A stretch of 64,000 bases of DNA from Bombella intestini (GCF_002003665.1 NZ_JATM01000003.1:248001-312000), one strand, 5' to 3'. Counted from the stretch's first letter, positions 26,853 to 36,223 are shown. The notes: a model not told the origin generated them from the letters alone. Translations and numbers: made by a program.

Positions 26853-28019
26853 ATGAAGTGTGTTTTTTACCGAATGTTACCGGGGCTGGTCTGCTTGACG
26901 ATAGCTCTAATGTATGGCGAGCAGGCAGGAGAGGCCGCACCAAGGGGCTTTCTGGAGACTATCCATCGTCATGCCATGCTGGCCTCCACCAGTCCGGGGA
27001 ATGGAGACCTCAATCCTTACGCTATTTATCTCGTGCCGCAGGATGTGGGCAGCCTGAAGAAGGATGAGGTTCTTATTACCAACTTTAATAATGTAAATAA
27101 TCTACAGGGGACGGGGACAACGATTGTCGCTTACTCCCCTGTTACTAAGAATATAAGGCTTTTTGCCAGTGCGCCGGCCAATCTACCAGCCTGTCCGGGA
27201 GGGATTGGCTTTACGACAGCACTGACGGTTCTGAAGTCTGGCTGGGTTATTGTAGGTAGTACACCAAGCAAGGATGGCACAACAGGCACGAAGGGGGACG
27301 GGTGCCTTCTTGTTTTCGATGCCAATGGAAAATTCGCTACCGCATGGAAGGGGCCAGATATAACAGGGCCTTGGGGGAATATTGCGAGCATAGATAATGG
27401 GGATACGGCAACGCTCTTTATTTCTATGGCGGCGGCAGGGCTGCCAAGCCCTTATGTTTTGGACCCTGTAACGCACTACCCGCCCATCTTGCATAATGCG
27501 ACTGTTCTGCGTTTCAATCTGCATATCCCTCAGGGGCAGCCCCCAGTTCTGGATAAGCAGACGATCATTGCAAGTGGTTTTGCTGGCCGTGCCGACCGTG
27601 ATAACTTCCTCTTTGGGCCTACAGGGCTTGCTTTGGATAGTGACGGCACATTGTACGTTACGGATGGTTACGATGAAGAAGTGACCGCCATTGATGATGC
27701 TGTAAACCGGACAACGCCCGTCACACGAAAGAATGATGCGGTGGGGCGTGTCATCACCAAAGGGCAGCTTCTTAATTGGCCATTGGCGATGATCTGGGTG
27801 CCGGGTCATCATCTTCTGGTAGCGAACGGGCGCAACGGGCAGGTTGTTGAGATCGACCCGGTGGCGAAGAAGCAGCTCTATGCTCAGTGGGTTGATAATG
27901 ATCAGGCACAGCAGCCTCCCGGTAATGGGGACCTGTTCGGTCTAGCCATGACGCCGGACAATAAGGGTTTCTATTATGTCGAAGACGATATGAATACCCT
28001 CAATGTTGCCCTCCCGTGA
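26853..28019 (+). CDS. Exported NHL-type beta-propeller protein
   Basis: This is a 388-residue protein with a signal peptide (about residues 1-29, ending GEAA). Repeats such as GPTGLALDSDGTLYVTDGY and a WPLAMIWVPGHHLLVANGRNGQVVEID stretch have the NHL/SMP-30-like blade pattern, so a six-bladed propeller is likely. The PACPGGIGF segment and a second cysteine may form a disulphide. No catalytic residues can be assigned. The ribosome binding site AGGAGG overlaps the porin stop codon, and the DyP gene follows after 10 bases, so tight co-expression is expected. It may be a periplasmic binding or scaffold partner of the peroxidase; that is inference. Confidence 0.7.
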   Translation: MKCVFYRMLPGLVCLTIALMYGEQAGEAAPRGFLETIHRHAMLASTSPGNGDLNPYAIYLVPQDVGSLKKDEVLITNFNNVNNLQGTGTTIVAYSPVTKNIRLFASAPANLPACPGGIGFTTALTVLKSGWVIVGSTPSKDGTTGTKGDGCLLVFDANGKFATAWKGPDITGPWGNIASIDNGDTATLFISMAAAGLPSPYVLDPVTHYPPILHNATVLRFNLHIPQGQPPVLDKQTIIASGFAGRADRDNFLFGPTGLALDSDGTLYVTDGYDEEVTAIDDAVNRTTPVTRKNDAVGRVITKGQLLNWPLAMIWVPGHHLLVANGRNGQVVEIDPVAKKQLYAQWVDNDQAQQPPGNGDLFGLAMTPDNKGFYYVEDDMNTLNVALP

Positions 28020-28029
28020 GAGTAGAGCC

Positions 28030-29226
28030 ATGACATCTTTTCTTTCCCGTCGCCGTCTTTTGGGTGGGGCGTTGGGGTTGGCAGGGCTGGAGCTGATGAA
28101 ACCGACAGTCAGCTTTGCGCTGCCTGCCCGGATACAGCATCAGCCCGGCATTACATTGCCGCAGTTACCGTTTCTGTATTTCATTACGTTTGATCTTACG
28201 ACAGACAAGAAATCCGACATAGCGGCCCTCATGCAGAAATGGACAGAGGCGGCCGATGCCTTGATGAAGCATGAGTCAGCCCCTCATCTTGTTGATTCCG
28301 GAGATGTGGAAGGGCTGGAGCCCGGCACTCTGACCCTTACTTTCGGTTTTGGCCCGGGATTGTTCATGAAGGACGGGAAAGATCGGTATGGTCTGGCGGC
28401 CTGCCGCCCAGCCCCGTTGGAGGATCTGCCTCGTTTTACAGGGGATCAGCTTGTTCCTGCCCATACAGGGGGGGATCTATGCGTACAGAGCTGTGCAACA
28501 GACCCGCAAACGGCCTTTCATGCCATACGCATCCTTGCCCGTCTGGCGGACAATGTCGCAACGCCGCGCTGGGCACAAACGGGCTTTTCCCCGGATTTTG
28601 CGAAGCACCAGACGGGTCGTAACCTCATGGGCTTTAAGGATGGAACCATACAGCCTGATATTACTAACCCCGCTGTGGCGGATCGTGTGTTGTGGGCAGC
28701 CCCTACGGATAAACCGTGGATGCAGGGTGGGACCTACCTTGTAGCCCGCATTATTCGCATCGCTCTGGAACATTGGGACAGGACGAACACGGGTTTTCAG
28801 GAACAGACAATGGGGCGTCAGAAGCAGAGTGGTGCCCCTATTGGGGGGCATCATGAATATGAACCATTAACGCTGAAGCAGACGGATAAAGACGGCAACC
28901 CCATTACGCCTGAAAATGCACACGCCCGCCTTGCTGCGCCGCAAGAGAATGGTGGGGCAGAGTTGCTGAGGCGGTCTTATTCCTACGATAATGGCCTAAG
29001 TTACATTGCCGAACGCTGGCCCCCGTGGCGTCAGGGTAATGAGTTTGATGCGGGGCTGATGTTTCTTGCCTATCAGCAGGACCCTCGCACAGCCTTTACG
29101 AAGATATTCGAACGCATGTCTAAGTTCGACATGATGAACCAATACACAACCCACATCGGCAGCGGCCTTTTCGCCTGTCCGGGGCGTCTTGATGGCCATT
29201 ACATAGGGCAGGAGCTGCTGGGGTGA
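28030..29226 (+). CDS. Tat-exported DyP-type haem peroxidase (EfeB-like)
   Basis: This is a 398-residue member of the dye-decolourising peroxidase family. It has a twin-arginine signal (SRRRLLGGALGLAGLE, residues 6-21). The GxxDG motif appears as MGFKDGT with the catalytic Asp204. His298 (NAHARL) is the likely proximal haem ligand, and RRSYSYDNG has the conserved distal Arg. EfeB-type members take part in iron release from haem or in ferrous iron uptake; here no efeU or efeO is adjacent. The gene is third in the Fur-box operon. The start at 28030 avoids overlap with the propeller gene. Confidence 0.87.
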   Translation: MTSFLSRRRLLGGALGLAGLELMKPTVSFALPARIQHQPGITLPQLPFLYFITFDLTTDKKSDIAALMQKWTEAADALMKHESAPHLVDSGDVEGLEPGTLTLTFGFGPGLFMKDGKDRYGLAACRPAPLEDLPRFTGDQLVPAHTGGDLCVQSCATDPQTAFHAIRILARLADNVATPRWAQTGFSPDFAKHQTGRNLMGFKDGTIQPDITNPAVADRVLWAAPTDKPWMQGGTYLVARIIRIALEHWDRTNTGFQEQTMGRQKQSGAPIGGHHEYEPLTLKQTDKDGNPITPENAHARLAAPQENGGAELLRRSYSYDNGLSYIAERWPPWRQGNEFDAGLMFLAYQQDPRTAFTKIFERMSKFDMMNQYTTHIGSGLFACPGRLDGHYIGQELLG

Positions 29227-29244
29227 GGTGAAAGCTCTTCACCT
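29226..29244 (+). terminator. Hairpin at end of the DyP operon
   Basis: AGGTGAA and TTCACCT form a perfect 7-bp stem with a 5-base loop starting at the last base of the stop codon. No T run follows, so termination strength is uncertain. Confidence 0.4.
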
Positions 29245-29436
29245 GTTGGCATCGTTACGAGGTGTAGGGAGACAGTGCTAGGCTCTCCTTCATCTCGTTA
29301 CGAGCTGCCAGAGGCTTAATTTCATACTAGAGGCGAGGCAGGTACCGGGTACGTTGCCACGATGGAAGTTGTGAAGGAAAGACAACGGCAAGGGGCTGAA
29401 ATATGCCCCATTGTGATCGATTTTAGGATTTTTTGA

Positions 29437-29513
29437 TGGTGGACCCGGCGCGATTCGAACGCGCGACCTTTGCCTTCGGAGGGCAACGCTCTATCCAGCT
29501 GAGCTACGGGTCC
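29437..29513 (-). tRNA. tRNA-Arg (anticodon CCG)
   Basis: Read on the minus strand, the 77-nt sequence folds as a full cloverleaf: acceptor GGACCCG/CGGGTCC, D stem GCTC/GAGC, anticodon stem TTGCC/GGCAA with loop CTCCGAA, and T stem GCGCG/CGCGC with loop TTCGAAT. The anticodon CCG reads CGG arginine codons. The 3' CCA is encoded. Confidence 0.97.
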
Positions 29514-29584
29514 CCGTTGGCGGTACTTTTAACGGGAAGGAGCTTGTTTGCCTAGCCCTTAATCTGTTCTTTTTTCCATTCTGT

Positions 29585-30619
29585 TTAGCGTGTCTGCTCC
29601 AGCCAGAGCCACATAGTGGCGGCACTGTCCCCGCCGGAGGGCAGAAAATGCCCCGGCTGCTCCAACCACGAGATGATGTCTTTGGCCGGGCGGTCATGTG
29701 GTTCACGGGTGATGAGGTGATAACCACGGGGCAGTTCGTCCAACCGGAAGAGGTCCTGAGGGGATTGCTGGATAAGGTGATGTGTGGCCGAGGCCGGGAC
29801 AAATTGGTCTCGATCTCCCCAGATAAGTAGGGTTGGTGTCTGTACAGAGGGCACGGCCTCCAATGCACGGGCCATTAGATGCGTTAGCCCTCGTAGGGCG
29901 TGGACGTTTGTCTCGTGGCGGGTTAGCGGGTCGAAGAACATGCGGCGCAGGGCTGTGAGATTGCCCGTGGCGACATGATGTCCCGGTACATGTGCACCTG
30001 TTAGCCGTGCCTGTGGTGTTATGAGATTCCAGCCCTCTAGAAGGCTCTGCCACGGCTCACCAATCGACATGATGGCCGGGGCTAGTAGGATCAGTCCATT
30101 AGGACGGGGGGCAGGTAAGCTCGTGCTGGTGAGAAGGGCAAGGGCGCCGCCCATGCTTTCCCCCATCAGATAGAGGGGCTGGCCGGGCCAGCGGTGTTGG
30201 CACCAGCGTGCTTCCTCCACGGCATCGGCAATCATACGGCCTGTTGAGCTCCAGTTTCCATGAGCCGGGAATTCCCCAAAACTCCGTACATCTGGTGCCA
30301 CGATGAGAAAGCCCGCTCTGTTTAGAGGGGGAGCTATGACCTCCCAAGCGTCTCGGCTGTCCCCGAAGCCGTGAAAGGCCAGAATAACGCCTCGAAGAGG
30401 GGGCGTTGGTTCATAAAGCCGTACTGGAGCCTGCTTGCCATCGGAAAGAGTAATCTGCGTACTAGCAGGGATGAAGGCAGCCTCGGCAGGGCGGTGGGGC
30501 AAAGTCTGGGGGGTAGGGAGAGTCTGGCACCCCTCAAGCAAAGCCATGAGCAGAAATACGGCTATGACAGACGGGGGACCGTTTTTAAAACGTCTGAAAT
30601 CGGCTAGAGAAGAAAGCAT
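29585..30619 (-). CDS. Lipoprotein alpha/beta hydrolase (monoacylglycerol lipase-like)
   Basis: This is a 344-residue alpha/beta hydrolase. The N-terminus has a lipobox (LLMALLEGC), so it is probably anchored in the envelope. The nucleophile elbow GESMGGA supplies the catalytic Ser, the IWGDRDQFVP segment the Asp, and GYHLITRE the His. HGFGDSRDAWEVIAPPLNRAG is the usual oxyanion region. It resembles monoglyceride lipase/lysophospholipase proteins; the substrate is not known. The start at 30619 gives a normal lipoprotein signal, but the ribosome binding site is poor. It is divergent from polA, with 43 bases between the starts. Confidence 0.8.
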   Translation of the reverse strand: MLSSLADFRRFKNGPPSVIAVFLLMALLEGCQTLPTPQTLPHRPAEAAFIPASTQITLSDGKQAPVRLYEPTPPLRGVILAFHGFGDSRDAWEVIAPPLNRAGFLIVAPDVRSFGEFPAHGNWSSTGRMIADAVEEARWCQHRWPGQPLYLMGESMGGALALLTSTSLPAPRPNGLILLAPAIMSIGEPWQSLLEGWNLITPQARLTGAHVPGHHVATGNLTALRRMFFDPLTRHETNVHALRGLTHLMARALEAVPSVQTPTLLIWGDRDQFVPASATHHLIQQSPQDLFRLDELPRGYHLITREPHDRPAKDIISWLEQPGHFLPSGGDSAATMWLWLEQTR

Positions 30620-30662
30620 CTGTAAGACTGATCTGCCAGCATGGGCAGGGGAGAAAGACGGC

Positions 30663-33443
30663 GTGACGTCAAAAAACACACATCTGGTTCTGGTGGATGG
30701 TTCGGGGTTCATTTTCCGTGCCTTCTTTGCCATTCGCCACATGAGTAATCCGGAGGGTGTACCCGTCAACGCCGTTTACGGCTTCACCAACATGCTCTTG
30801 CAGCTCATGAGAGAGCATGAAGGCCAGCCGATGGCCGTGATCTTTGATGCAGGCCGTAAGACGTTCCGTAACGATATTTACCCCGATTATAAAGCCCATC
30901 GTCCCGAACCGCCGGAAGACCTGCGACCCCAGTTCGACCTCATCCGTCAGGCAACGGACCAGTTCGGGATTCCGGCCATTGAGCTGCCGGGCTGGGAGGC
31001 GGATGATCTGCTGGCAACTTATGCGCGTCTGGTCGTAGAGCAGGGTGGTAGCTGTACCATCATTTCGTCAGATAAAGACCTGATGCAGCTTATTCGCCCC
31101 GGTGTGTCCTTGAAGGACCCGATGAAGCAAAAGCCCATCGGTCTGGCCGAGGTCGAAGCTAAATTTGGTGTGACGCCGGATAAGGTGGTGGATGTGCAGG
31201 CCCTCATGGGAGATTCCACCGATAATGTACCGGGCGTGCCGGGGATCGGTCCCAAAGGGGCAGCACAGCTTATCAACGAATATGGGTCGCTGGAGGCTGT
31301 TCTGGAGGCGGCTCCCAGCATGAAGCCTTCCAAGAGGCGGCAAAATCTCATCGACCATGCTGAGGGGGCCCGTATTTCCCGCCAGTTGGTTCTTTTGGCG
31401 GATGATGTGGCTGTGCCTACCCCCGTGGAGGAGCTGCGTCCTCGGGAACCTGATGCCGAGACGCTGCGGAGCTGGCTGGAGAGCATGGGCTTTTCTTCCA
31501 TTCTCCAGCGTATGGGTTTTGGGGGCAAAGCCCGCCATCCGGCGCAGCGCAAGCCCGCCGCCAGCCCTGCTTCAGCCACGGAAGAGGGGCAGGATGTTGG
31601 GAATGTTCCCCGTAGTGAGGCCTCCTTCGGCCCCTATGAGACCGTGACCGATAAGGATACGCTAGCCCAGTGGATCGCCGCCGCCCGTGCCGCAGGACGG
31701 GTAGCTGTGGATACGGAAACGACCGGCCTAAACGCCCGCACGGCCGAGATTGTTGGTTTGTCTCTGGCCGTAGCTCCGGGGAAGGCGTGTTATGTGCCGT
31801 TCCGTCATGAAGGCACGCTGGAAGCCCCTGTCGGCGAACAGATGGCGGTAAAAGCCACGCTGGAGCAGCTTGCCCCGCTGATGGCCGATAATACGGTGTT
31901 GAAGATTTTCCAAAATGCGAAATATGACCTCACCATCCTGCGGCAGGCAGGTTTGGAGGTCATCGCCCCGTTGGATGACACGATGCTGCTTTCCTACGCC
32001 CAGTCTGCTGGAGCGCATGGTCAGGGCATGGATGAACTCTCCCGTCTGCATCTGGATCATACGCCCATCTCTTATGATGAGGTAACGGGAACAGGCCGTA
32101 ACCGCATCCCGTTCACACAGGTGCCGCTGGACAGGGCCACCGCCTATGCGGCGGAAGATGCCGATGTGACGCTCCGCCTCTGGGAGGTGCTGCGTGTAAC
32201 CCTTCCTCGTCAGAAGGCTACGGCTCTGTATGAAGAAATGGAACGTCCACTTATTGCCGTTCTGGAACGCATGGAAGAAGAGGGTGTGCGGGTCGATGCC
32301 GATGAGCTGCGCCGTTTGTCGGAAGATTTCGCCACCCGTATGACGGAGATGGAGCAGGGGATTTACGATCGGGCTGGGCGGTCCTTCAATATTGGTTCGC
32401 CTAAGCAGCTAGGGGAGATTCTGTTTGATGAGATGGGGCTCCCCGGTGGTAAACGCACCAAGACGGGCGCATGGGGCACAGACTCCCGTGTTCTGGAGGA
32501 ACTTGCCGAGCAGGGGCATGACCTTCCCACGGCTATTCTGAACTGGCGGCGTCTGGCCAAGTTGAAATCTACTTATGCGGATGCGCTGCTTAAGCTGATG
32601 AACCCGAAGACCCAGCGTGTGCATACGACTTTTCAGATGACGACTACGACCACGGGGCGTCTTTCCTCCAACGAGCCGAACCTCCAGAATATTCCCATTC
32701 GCACGGAGGAAGGTGCCCGTATCCGTCAGGCCTTCGTGGCAGCGCCGGGGTATAAGCTTCTATCTGCCGACTATAGCCAGATTGAGTTACGCCTTTTGGC
32801 CCATGTGGCGCAGATTGAGCCGCTTTTGGACGCTTTCCGTCATGGGCAGGACATTCACGCACGCACAGCTTCCGAAGTGTTCGGCATCCCGCTGGAAGAG
32901 ATGGACCCACTGACAAGGCGGCGGGCTAAGGCCATCAATTTCGGTATTATTTACGGTATTTCGGCCTTTGGTCTGGCCCGGCAGCTTCAGGTGCCGCAGG
33001 GCGAAGCCAAACGCTATATTGATGCTTATTTTGAACGTTATCCCGGCATCCGGGACTACATGGAGACGATGAAGGAGGAAGCTCGGGAAAAGGGCTATGT
33101 GCTGACTCCCTTCGGTCGCCGTTGTTATGTGCCGGGTATCAAAGCCCGTCAGGCAGCACAGCGTTCCTATGCCGAGCGTCAGGCCATTAATGCCCCTCTA
33201 CAGGGCGGTGCTGCGGACATTATTAAGAAAGCGATGGTCCGTCTGCCAGAGAGACTGGCCGATGCTGGATTGAAGGCACGGATGCTGCTTCAGGTGCATG
33301 ATGAACTTCTTTTTGAAGTCCCGAATGATGAGGCTGAAAAGACGGCAGCTCTTGTAAAAGAGGTTATGGAATCCGTGGCTACATTGGATGTCGCTTTGTC
33401 TGTGGAGACAGGGCTTGGCCAGAACTGGGGTGAGGCTCATTAA
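30663..33443 (+). CDS. polA: DNA polymerase I
   Basis: At 926 residues from the GTG at 30663 (AGGGGAG upstream), it has all three domains. The 5'-3' exonuclease spans about residues 1-290 (VDGSGFIFRAFFA, ADDLLATYAR, GDSTDNVPGVPGIGPKGA). The 3'-5' exonuclease keeps Asp350 and Glu352 (AVDTETTGL), NAKYDL and the later YAAEDADVTL, so proofreading should be active. The polymerase part has Asp703 in SADYSQIELRLLAH, the O-helix RRRAKAINFGIIYG and His879-Asp880 in QVHDELLFEVP. A longer frame reaching 30435 overlaps the divergent hydrolase gene and is not family-like. Confidence 0.96.
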   Translation: MTSKNTHLVLVDGSGFIFRAFFAIRHMSNPEGVPVNAVYGFTNMLLQLMREHEGQPMAVIFDAGRKTFRNDIYPDYKAHRPEPPEDLRPQFDLIRQATDQFGIPAIELPGWEADDLLATYARLVVEQGGSCTIISSDKDLMQLIRPGVSLKDPMKQKPIGLAEVEAKFGVTPDKVVDVQALMGDSTDNVPGVPGIGPKGAAQLINEYGSLEAVLEAAPSMKPSKRRQNLIDHAEGARISRQLVLLADDVAVPTPVEELRPREPDAETLRSWLESMGFSSILQRMGFGGKARHPAQRKPAASPASATEEGQDVGNVPRSEASFGPYETVTDKDTLAQWIAAARAAGRVAVDTETTGLNARTAEIVGLSLAVAPGKACYVPFRHEGTLEAPVGEQMAVKATLEQLAPLMADNTVLKIFQNAKYDLTILRQAGLEVIAPLDDTMLLSYAQSAGAHGQGMDELSRLHLDHTPISYDEVTGTGRNRIPFTQVPLDRATAYAAEDADVTLRLWEVLRVTLPRQKATALYEEMERPLIAVLERMEEEGVRVDADELRRLSEDFATRMTEMEQGIYDRAGRSFNIGSPKQLGEILFDEMGLPGGKRTKTGAWGTDSRVLEELAEQGHDLPTAILNWRRLAKLKSTYADALLKLMNPKTQRVHTTFQMTTTTTGRLSSNEPNLQNIPIRTEEGARIRQAFVAAPGYKLLSADYSQIELRLLAHVAQIEPLLDAFRHGQDIHARTASEVFGIPLEEMDPLTRRRAKAINFGIIYGISAFGLARQLQVPQGEAKRYIDAYFERYPGIRDYMETMKEEAREKGYVLTPFGRRCYVPGIKARQAAQRSYAERQAINAPLQGGAADIIKKAMVRLPERLADAGLKARMLLQVHDELLFEVPNDEAEKTAALVKEVMESVATLDVALSVETGLGQNWGEAH

Positions 33444-33475
33444 GGCCAGTGGGAAAGAAGAGGGGAGATAACGGC

Positions 33476-34138
33476 ATGACTGTTCAGCAGGCTGGGGACA
33501 AGAACGGGCTGGACCCCAAGAAGAAGGTTCGCCGTGCAGGGTGGGTTGTTCTTGGTCTGATCCTGTTGGCGGGATTGCTGGGTTATGGGGGATATTATCT
33601 CTCGACTGGCACGAACGAAGGGGCACGGGTTCATACGCAGGGCAATGCGGTGGGCGGGTCTTTCCGTGTCTTTTCCCTCGGCGGGGGAATGGTGACGGAG
33701 GGTGATTTCCAAGGATCATGGACAGTTGTTTGGTTTGTGGACCCACGTTGCCCGCCTGAGCGTTGCCAGCCGCCGCTTAAGGCTCTGGACCAGACACTCG
33801 TCACGATGAAGCAAAAAGGCCGGAAGACTCTGCCATTGGTCGTTTCGCTGGATGCCAGAGCGGAAGACCCCGACACGCTGAAAGATTATGTGATGGGTGT
33901 AGCCCCGCACATCTTCCCGGTTTTTGCGACCCCGAACATGACACAGGCCATGACACGCCTGTTCCATGCTCCCTATGCGCTGGAGCCGGGGCAGACATAT
34001 TATCAGCCTGCCCCATCTTTCGTGGTCATGTCACCGGAAGGTCATTATGCTGGCATGATTCCAGTGACGGATGACACCACAGTCCTGACAGCAGGGCTGG
34101 AGCAGCTCATGGCCCGGTCTGGCCAGAATAGAGAGTAA
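33476..34138 (+). CDS. SCO1/SenC-like thioredoxin-fold protein, altered copper site
   Basis: This 220-residue protein has one N-terminal membrane anchor (about residues 22-42) and a thioredoxin-like domain that would face the periplasm. VWFVDPRCPPERCQPPLKALDQ is at the position of the SCO CxxxC copper motif, but here the cysteines are C92 and C97, spaced CxxxxC. The family's later copper-ligand His (usually in VDHS) is replaced by PAPS. It is therefore a divergent relative: copper delivery to cytochrome oxidase cannot be assumed, and a redox or other role is possible. It is probably co-transcribed with polA and the HAD gene (10-base gap). Confidence 0.6.
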   Translation: MTVQQAGDKNGLDPKKKVRRAGWVVLGLILLAGLLGYGGYYLSTGTNEGARVHTQGNAVGGSFRVFSLGGGMVTEGDFQGSWTVVWFVDPRCPPERCQPPLKALDQTLVTMKQKGRKTLPLVVSLDARAEDPDTLKDYVMGVAPHIFPVFATPNMTQAMTRLFHAPYALEPGQTYYQPAPSFVVMSPEGHYAGMIPVTDDTTVLTAGLEQLMARSGQNRE

Positions 34139-34148
34139 GGAACAGCCC

Positions 34149-34826
34149 ATGTTACGCTATCCCATTCTTCTGCTGGATTATGATGGTACGCTGGCTGAGA
34201 CACGCCCTGCCATCCTGCGGAGTCTGGAGGAGGCTTTCGAGGATATTGACCGCACGCCTCCGCCCCGTTCCTATTTGCAGGAGCGTTTGGGTAAGGGAGA
34301 TGCGCTACAGGGTTTTTACCAGAGCATCGTAGATGAAGGTGCCTCGATGGAGGAGGCACAGCGTTACGTTGCAGCCTATCGTAAGCGTTACACCCAAGCG
34401 GATGAGGAAGAAACCTACCTGTATGATGGCGTTCATGAGGTGCTACAGATTTTACAGGGGCGAGGTTACCGGCTGGTCGCTGTGAGCAATAAGCACGGGC
34501 CTACTCTGCGGCACAGCCTTGCCCGGTTCCAGTTGGAAGACTTCTTCGAGGCTGCCATTGGTGCCGAAGAAGGGCTGCCCCGCAAGCCGGAGAAAGAAGT
34601 GTTCACCCAGCGTCTGGCCCATTTCTTACCGGGTTGGAAAGCAGAACAGTTCCTCATGGTGGGCGATACAACAGCGGATATTAATTTTGCTCAGAACCTC
34701 GGCATGGATGTCTGCTGGGCTAGCTACGGGCACGGTGTGGCAGAGGTTTGTAAGGCTTTGAAGCCAAATTACCAGCTGGATAGCCTATGGGAGTTACCCG
34801 CTCTGTTATCCGATACAGAGAGCTGA
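34149..34826 (+). CDS. HAD-superfamily phosphatase (phosphoglycolate phosphatase-like)
   Basis: The protein has 225 residues. HAD motif I is DYDGTLAET (nucleophile Asp10, acid/base Asp12), motif II is VSNKHG, motif III Lys is in RKPEKEVF, and motif IV is VGDTTADINFA. A helical cap domain lies between motifs I and II (about residues 20-90), as in Gph-type enzymes. The substrate is uncertain; phosphoglycolate formed during DNA repair would fit the polA neighbourhood, but that is inference. Confidence 0.78.
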   Translation: MLRYPILLLDYDGTLAETRPAILRSLEEAFEDIDRTPPPRSYLQERLGKGDALQGFYQSIVDEGASMEEAQRYVAAYRKRYTQADEEETYLYDGVHEVLQILQGRGYRLVAVSNKHGPTLRHSLARFQLEDFFEAAIGAEEGLPRKPEKEVFTQRLAHFLPGWKAEQFLMVGDTTADINFAQNLGMDVCWASYGHGVAEVCKALKPNYQLDSLWELPALLSDTES

Positions 34827-34846
34827 ACAGGCTGGATTATCAATGT

Positions 34847-34886
34847 AAAACATGCCCGGCCCATGGAAATGAGCCGGGCCTGTTTT
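34847..34886. terminator. Bidirectional terminator
   Basis: GCCCGGC (34854-34860) pairs with GCCGGGC (34873-34879), and flanking AAAACA/TGTTTT extends the stem, giving T-rich tails on both strands. It serves the HAD gene and the convergent purD. Confidence 0.75.
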
Positions 34887-34905
34887 GTAGCACATGGGGA
34901 AAGTC

Positions 34906-36144
34906 TTACAGTCCGATGTCGCTACGGAGCATCTTGTCATCCCATTGGATGGTTGCTGCTGCCTCATAAGCACGGGAGCGGGCCTTGGCTGCCGTGGGGC
35001 CTGTGGCGCAGATGGTCAGAACACGCCCACCATTGGCCAGCAGCTTGTCGCCATCCAGTTTTGTTCCTGCATGGAAGACGGACACGCCGGGAAGCTGTTC
35101 CGTCCGGTCCAGTCCGGAAATGACCCCCCCCTTGATGGGCGCATCCGGATAACCTTTGGCAGCCAGCACCAGAGAAATGGATGGTTTGTCCGAAAAGCGG
35201 ATACTGTCTTCAGACAGTGTGCCTTCTGCCAGAGCCTTAAGGGCTGGAAGAAGGTCGCTTTCCAGACGGATGAGCAGGGCCTGAGCTTCCGGGTCACCAA
35301 AGCGCACGTTGTATTCGATGAGCTTCGGGCCTTCTTCCGTCAGCATCAGGCCAGCGAAGATCACGCCACGGAAGGGCGTACCACGGCGTACCATTTCTGC
35401 CAGCATCGGGCGGACAGTGAGGTCCAGTGCGGCTTCCTGTGCTGTACGGTCAAAATCCGGTGGCGGGCAGATAGCCCCCATGCCGCCTGTGTTCGGCCCA
35501 GTATCCCCATCGCCGACCCGCTTATGGTCTCGTGCAGCTCCAATCAGGCTGGCTTTGTCATCGGCGCAGAAGGCGAAGAGGGACACTTCCCGTCCGACGA
35601 GACATTCCTCAATAACCAACGGCAGGCCAAGGCGGTCGATGGCATCCAGTGCTTCATCTACGCTTTGGGCGACGACCACGCCTTTACCGGCAGCCAGACC
35701 ATCCGCTTTGATGACGATAGGGGCACCCTGTTCACGCACATAAGCCTTAGCGGCGTCTGTGCTGCTATTGGTATCGAAACGCTGCCAGCGAGCGGTAGGG
35801 ATACCAGCTGCATCGGCGACTTCTTTGGTGAAGGCTTTACTACCCTCCAGCGCAGCGGCTGCTTTGGAGGGGCCAGCACAGGCGATGCCCGCCTGCTGGC
35901 AGGCGTCGGTCAGGCCCGCTACAAGGGAGACTTCCGGCCCCGGTACAACAAGGTCGATCTTTTCTTTTTTGGCAAACTCGACCAGGCCGGGGATGTCATC
36001 GGCAGCGATGGAAACGCAGCGGGCGCAGTCCGCCATGCCGGGATTGCCGGGAGCGGCAAAGAGTGTGTCCAGTAGAGGGGACCGGGCAATGGCTGTGGCG
36101 AGGGCATGTTCCCGTCCACCTGAACCGACCAGAAGTACGCGCAT
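34906..36144 (-). CDS. purD: Phosphoribosylamine-glycine ligase
   Basis: GARS joins glycine to phosphoribosylamine with ATP in purine synthesis. The 412-residue ATP-grasp enzyme begins MRVLLVGSGGREHALATAI and has PGPEVSLVAGL, IVIKADGLAAGKGVVVA, the signature RDHKRVGDGDTGPNTGGMGA and the metal-binding RFGDPEAQALL. The length is normal (E. coli 429). The start follows AAGGGA. It is divergent from xseA with a 79-base gap. Confidence 0.95.
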   Translation of the reverse strand: MRVLLVGSGGREHALATAIARSPLLDTLFAAPGNPGMADCARCVSIAADDIPGLVEFAKKEKIDLVVPGPEVSLVAGLTDACQQAGIACAGPSKAAAALEGSKAFTKEVADAAGIPTARWQRFDTNSSTDAAKAYVREQGAPIVIKADGLAAGKGVVVAQSVDEALDAIDRLGLPLVIEECLVGREVSLFAFCADDKASLIGAARDHKRVGDGDTGPNTGGMGAICPPPDFDRTAQEAALDLTVRPMLAEMVRRGTPFRGVIFAGLMLTEEGPKLIEYNVRFGDPEAQALLIRLESDLLPALKALAEGTLSEDSIRFSDKPSISLVLAAKGYPDAPIKGGVISGLDRTEQLPGVSVFHAGTKLDGDKLLANGGRVLTICATGPTAAKARSRAYEAAATIQWDDKMLRSDIGL

Positions 36145-36223
36145 TCTGTTTCCCTTTATTATGTCGTGCGGTGAAGATAGCCGCTTTCACGTTGTCCCTC
36201 ATTTAGCATAGAATGGCCATATT

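Noticed and set aside
29250-29304. Repeat of TCGTTACGAG-like words between the DyP gene and tRNA-Arg
   Set aside because: Two short imperfect copies (CATCGTTACGAG and CTCGTTACGAG) are too short to separate from chance, and similar words occur elsewhere in the window.
30435-30662. N-terminal extension of DNA polymerase I
   Set aside because: It overlaps the divergent hydrolase gene and lacks similarity to the family; the GTG at 30663 has a good ribosome binding site and gives the standard length.
34894-36075. 393-codon open frame on the plus strand
   Set aside because: It lies wholly antisense to purD, whose motifs are intact. The frame has no recognisable family, signal or ribosome binding site and is explained by the GC-rich codon pattern of purD.
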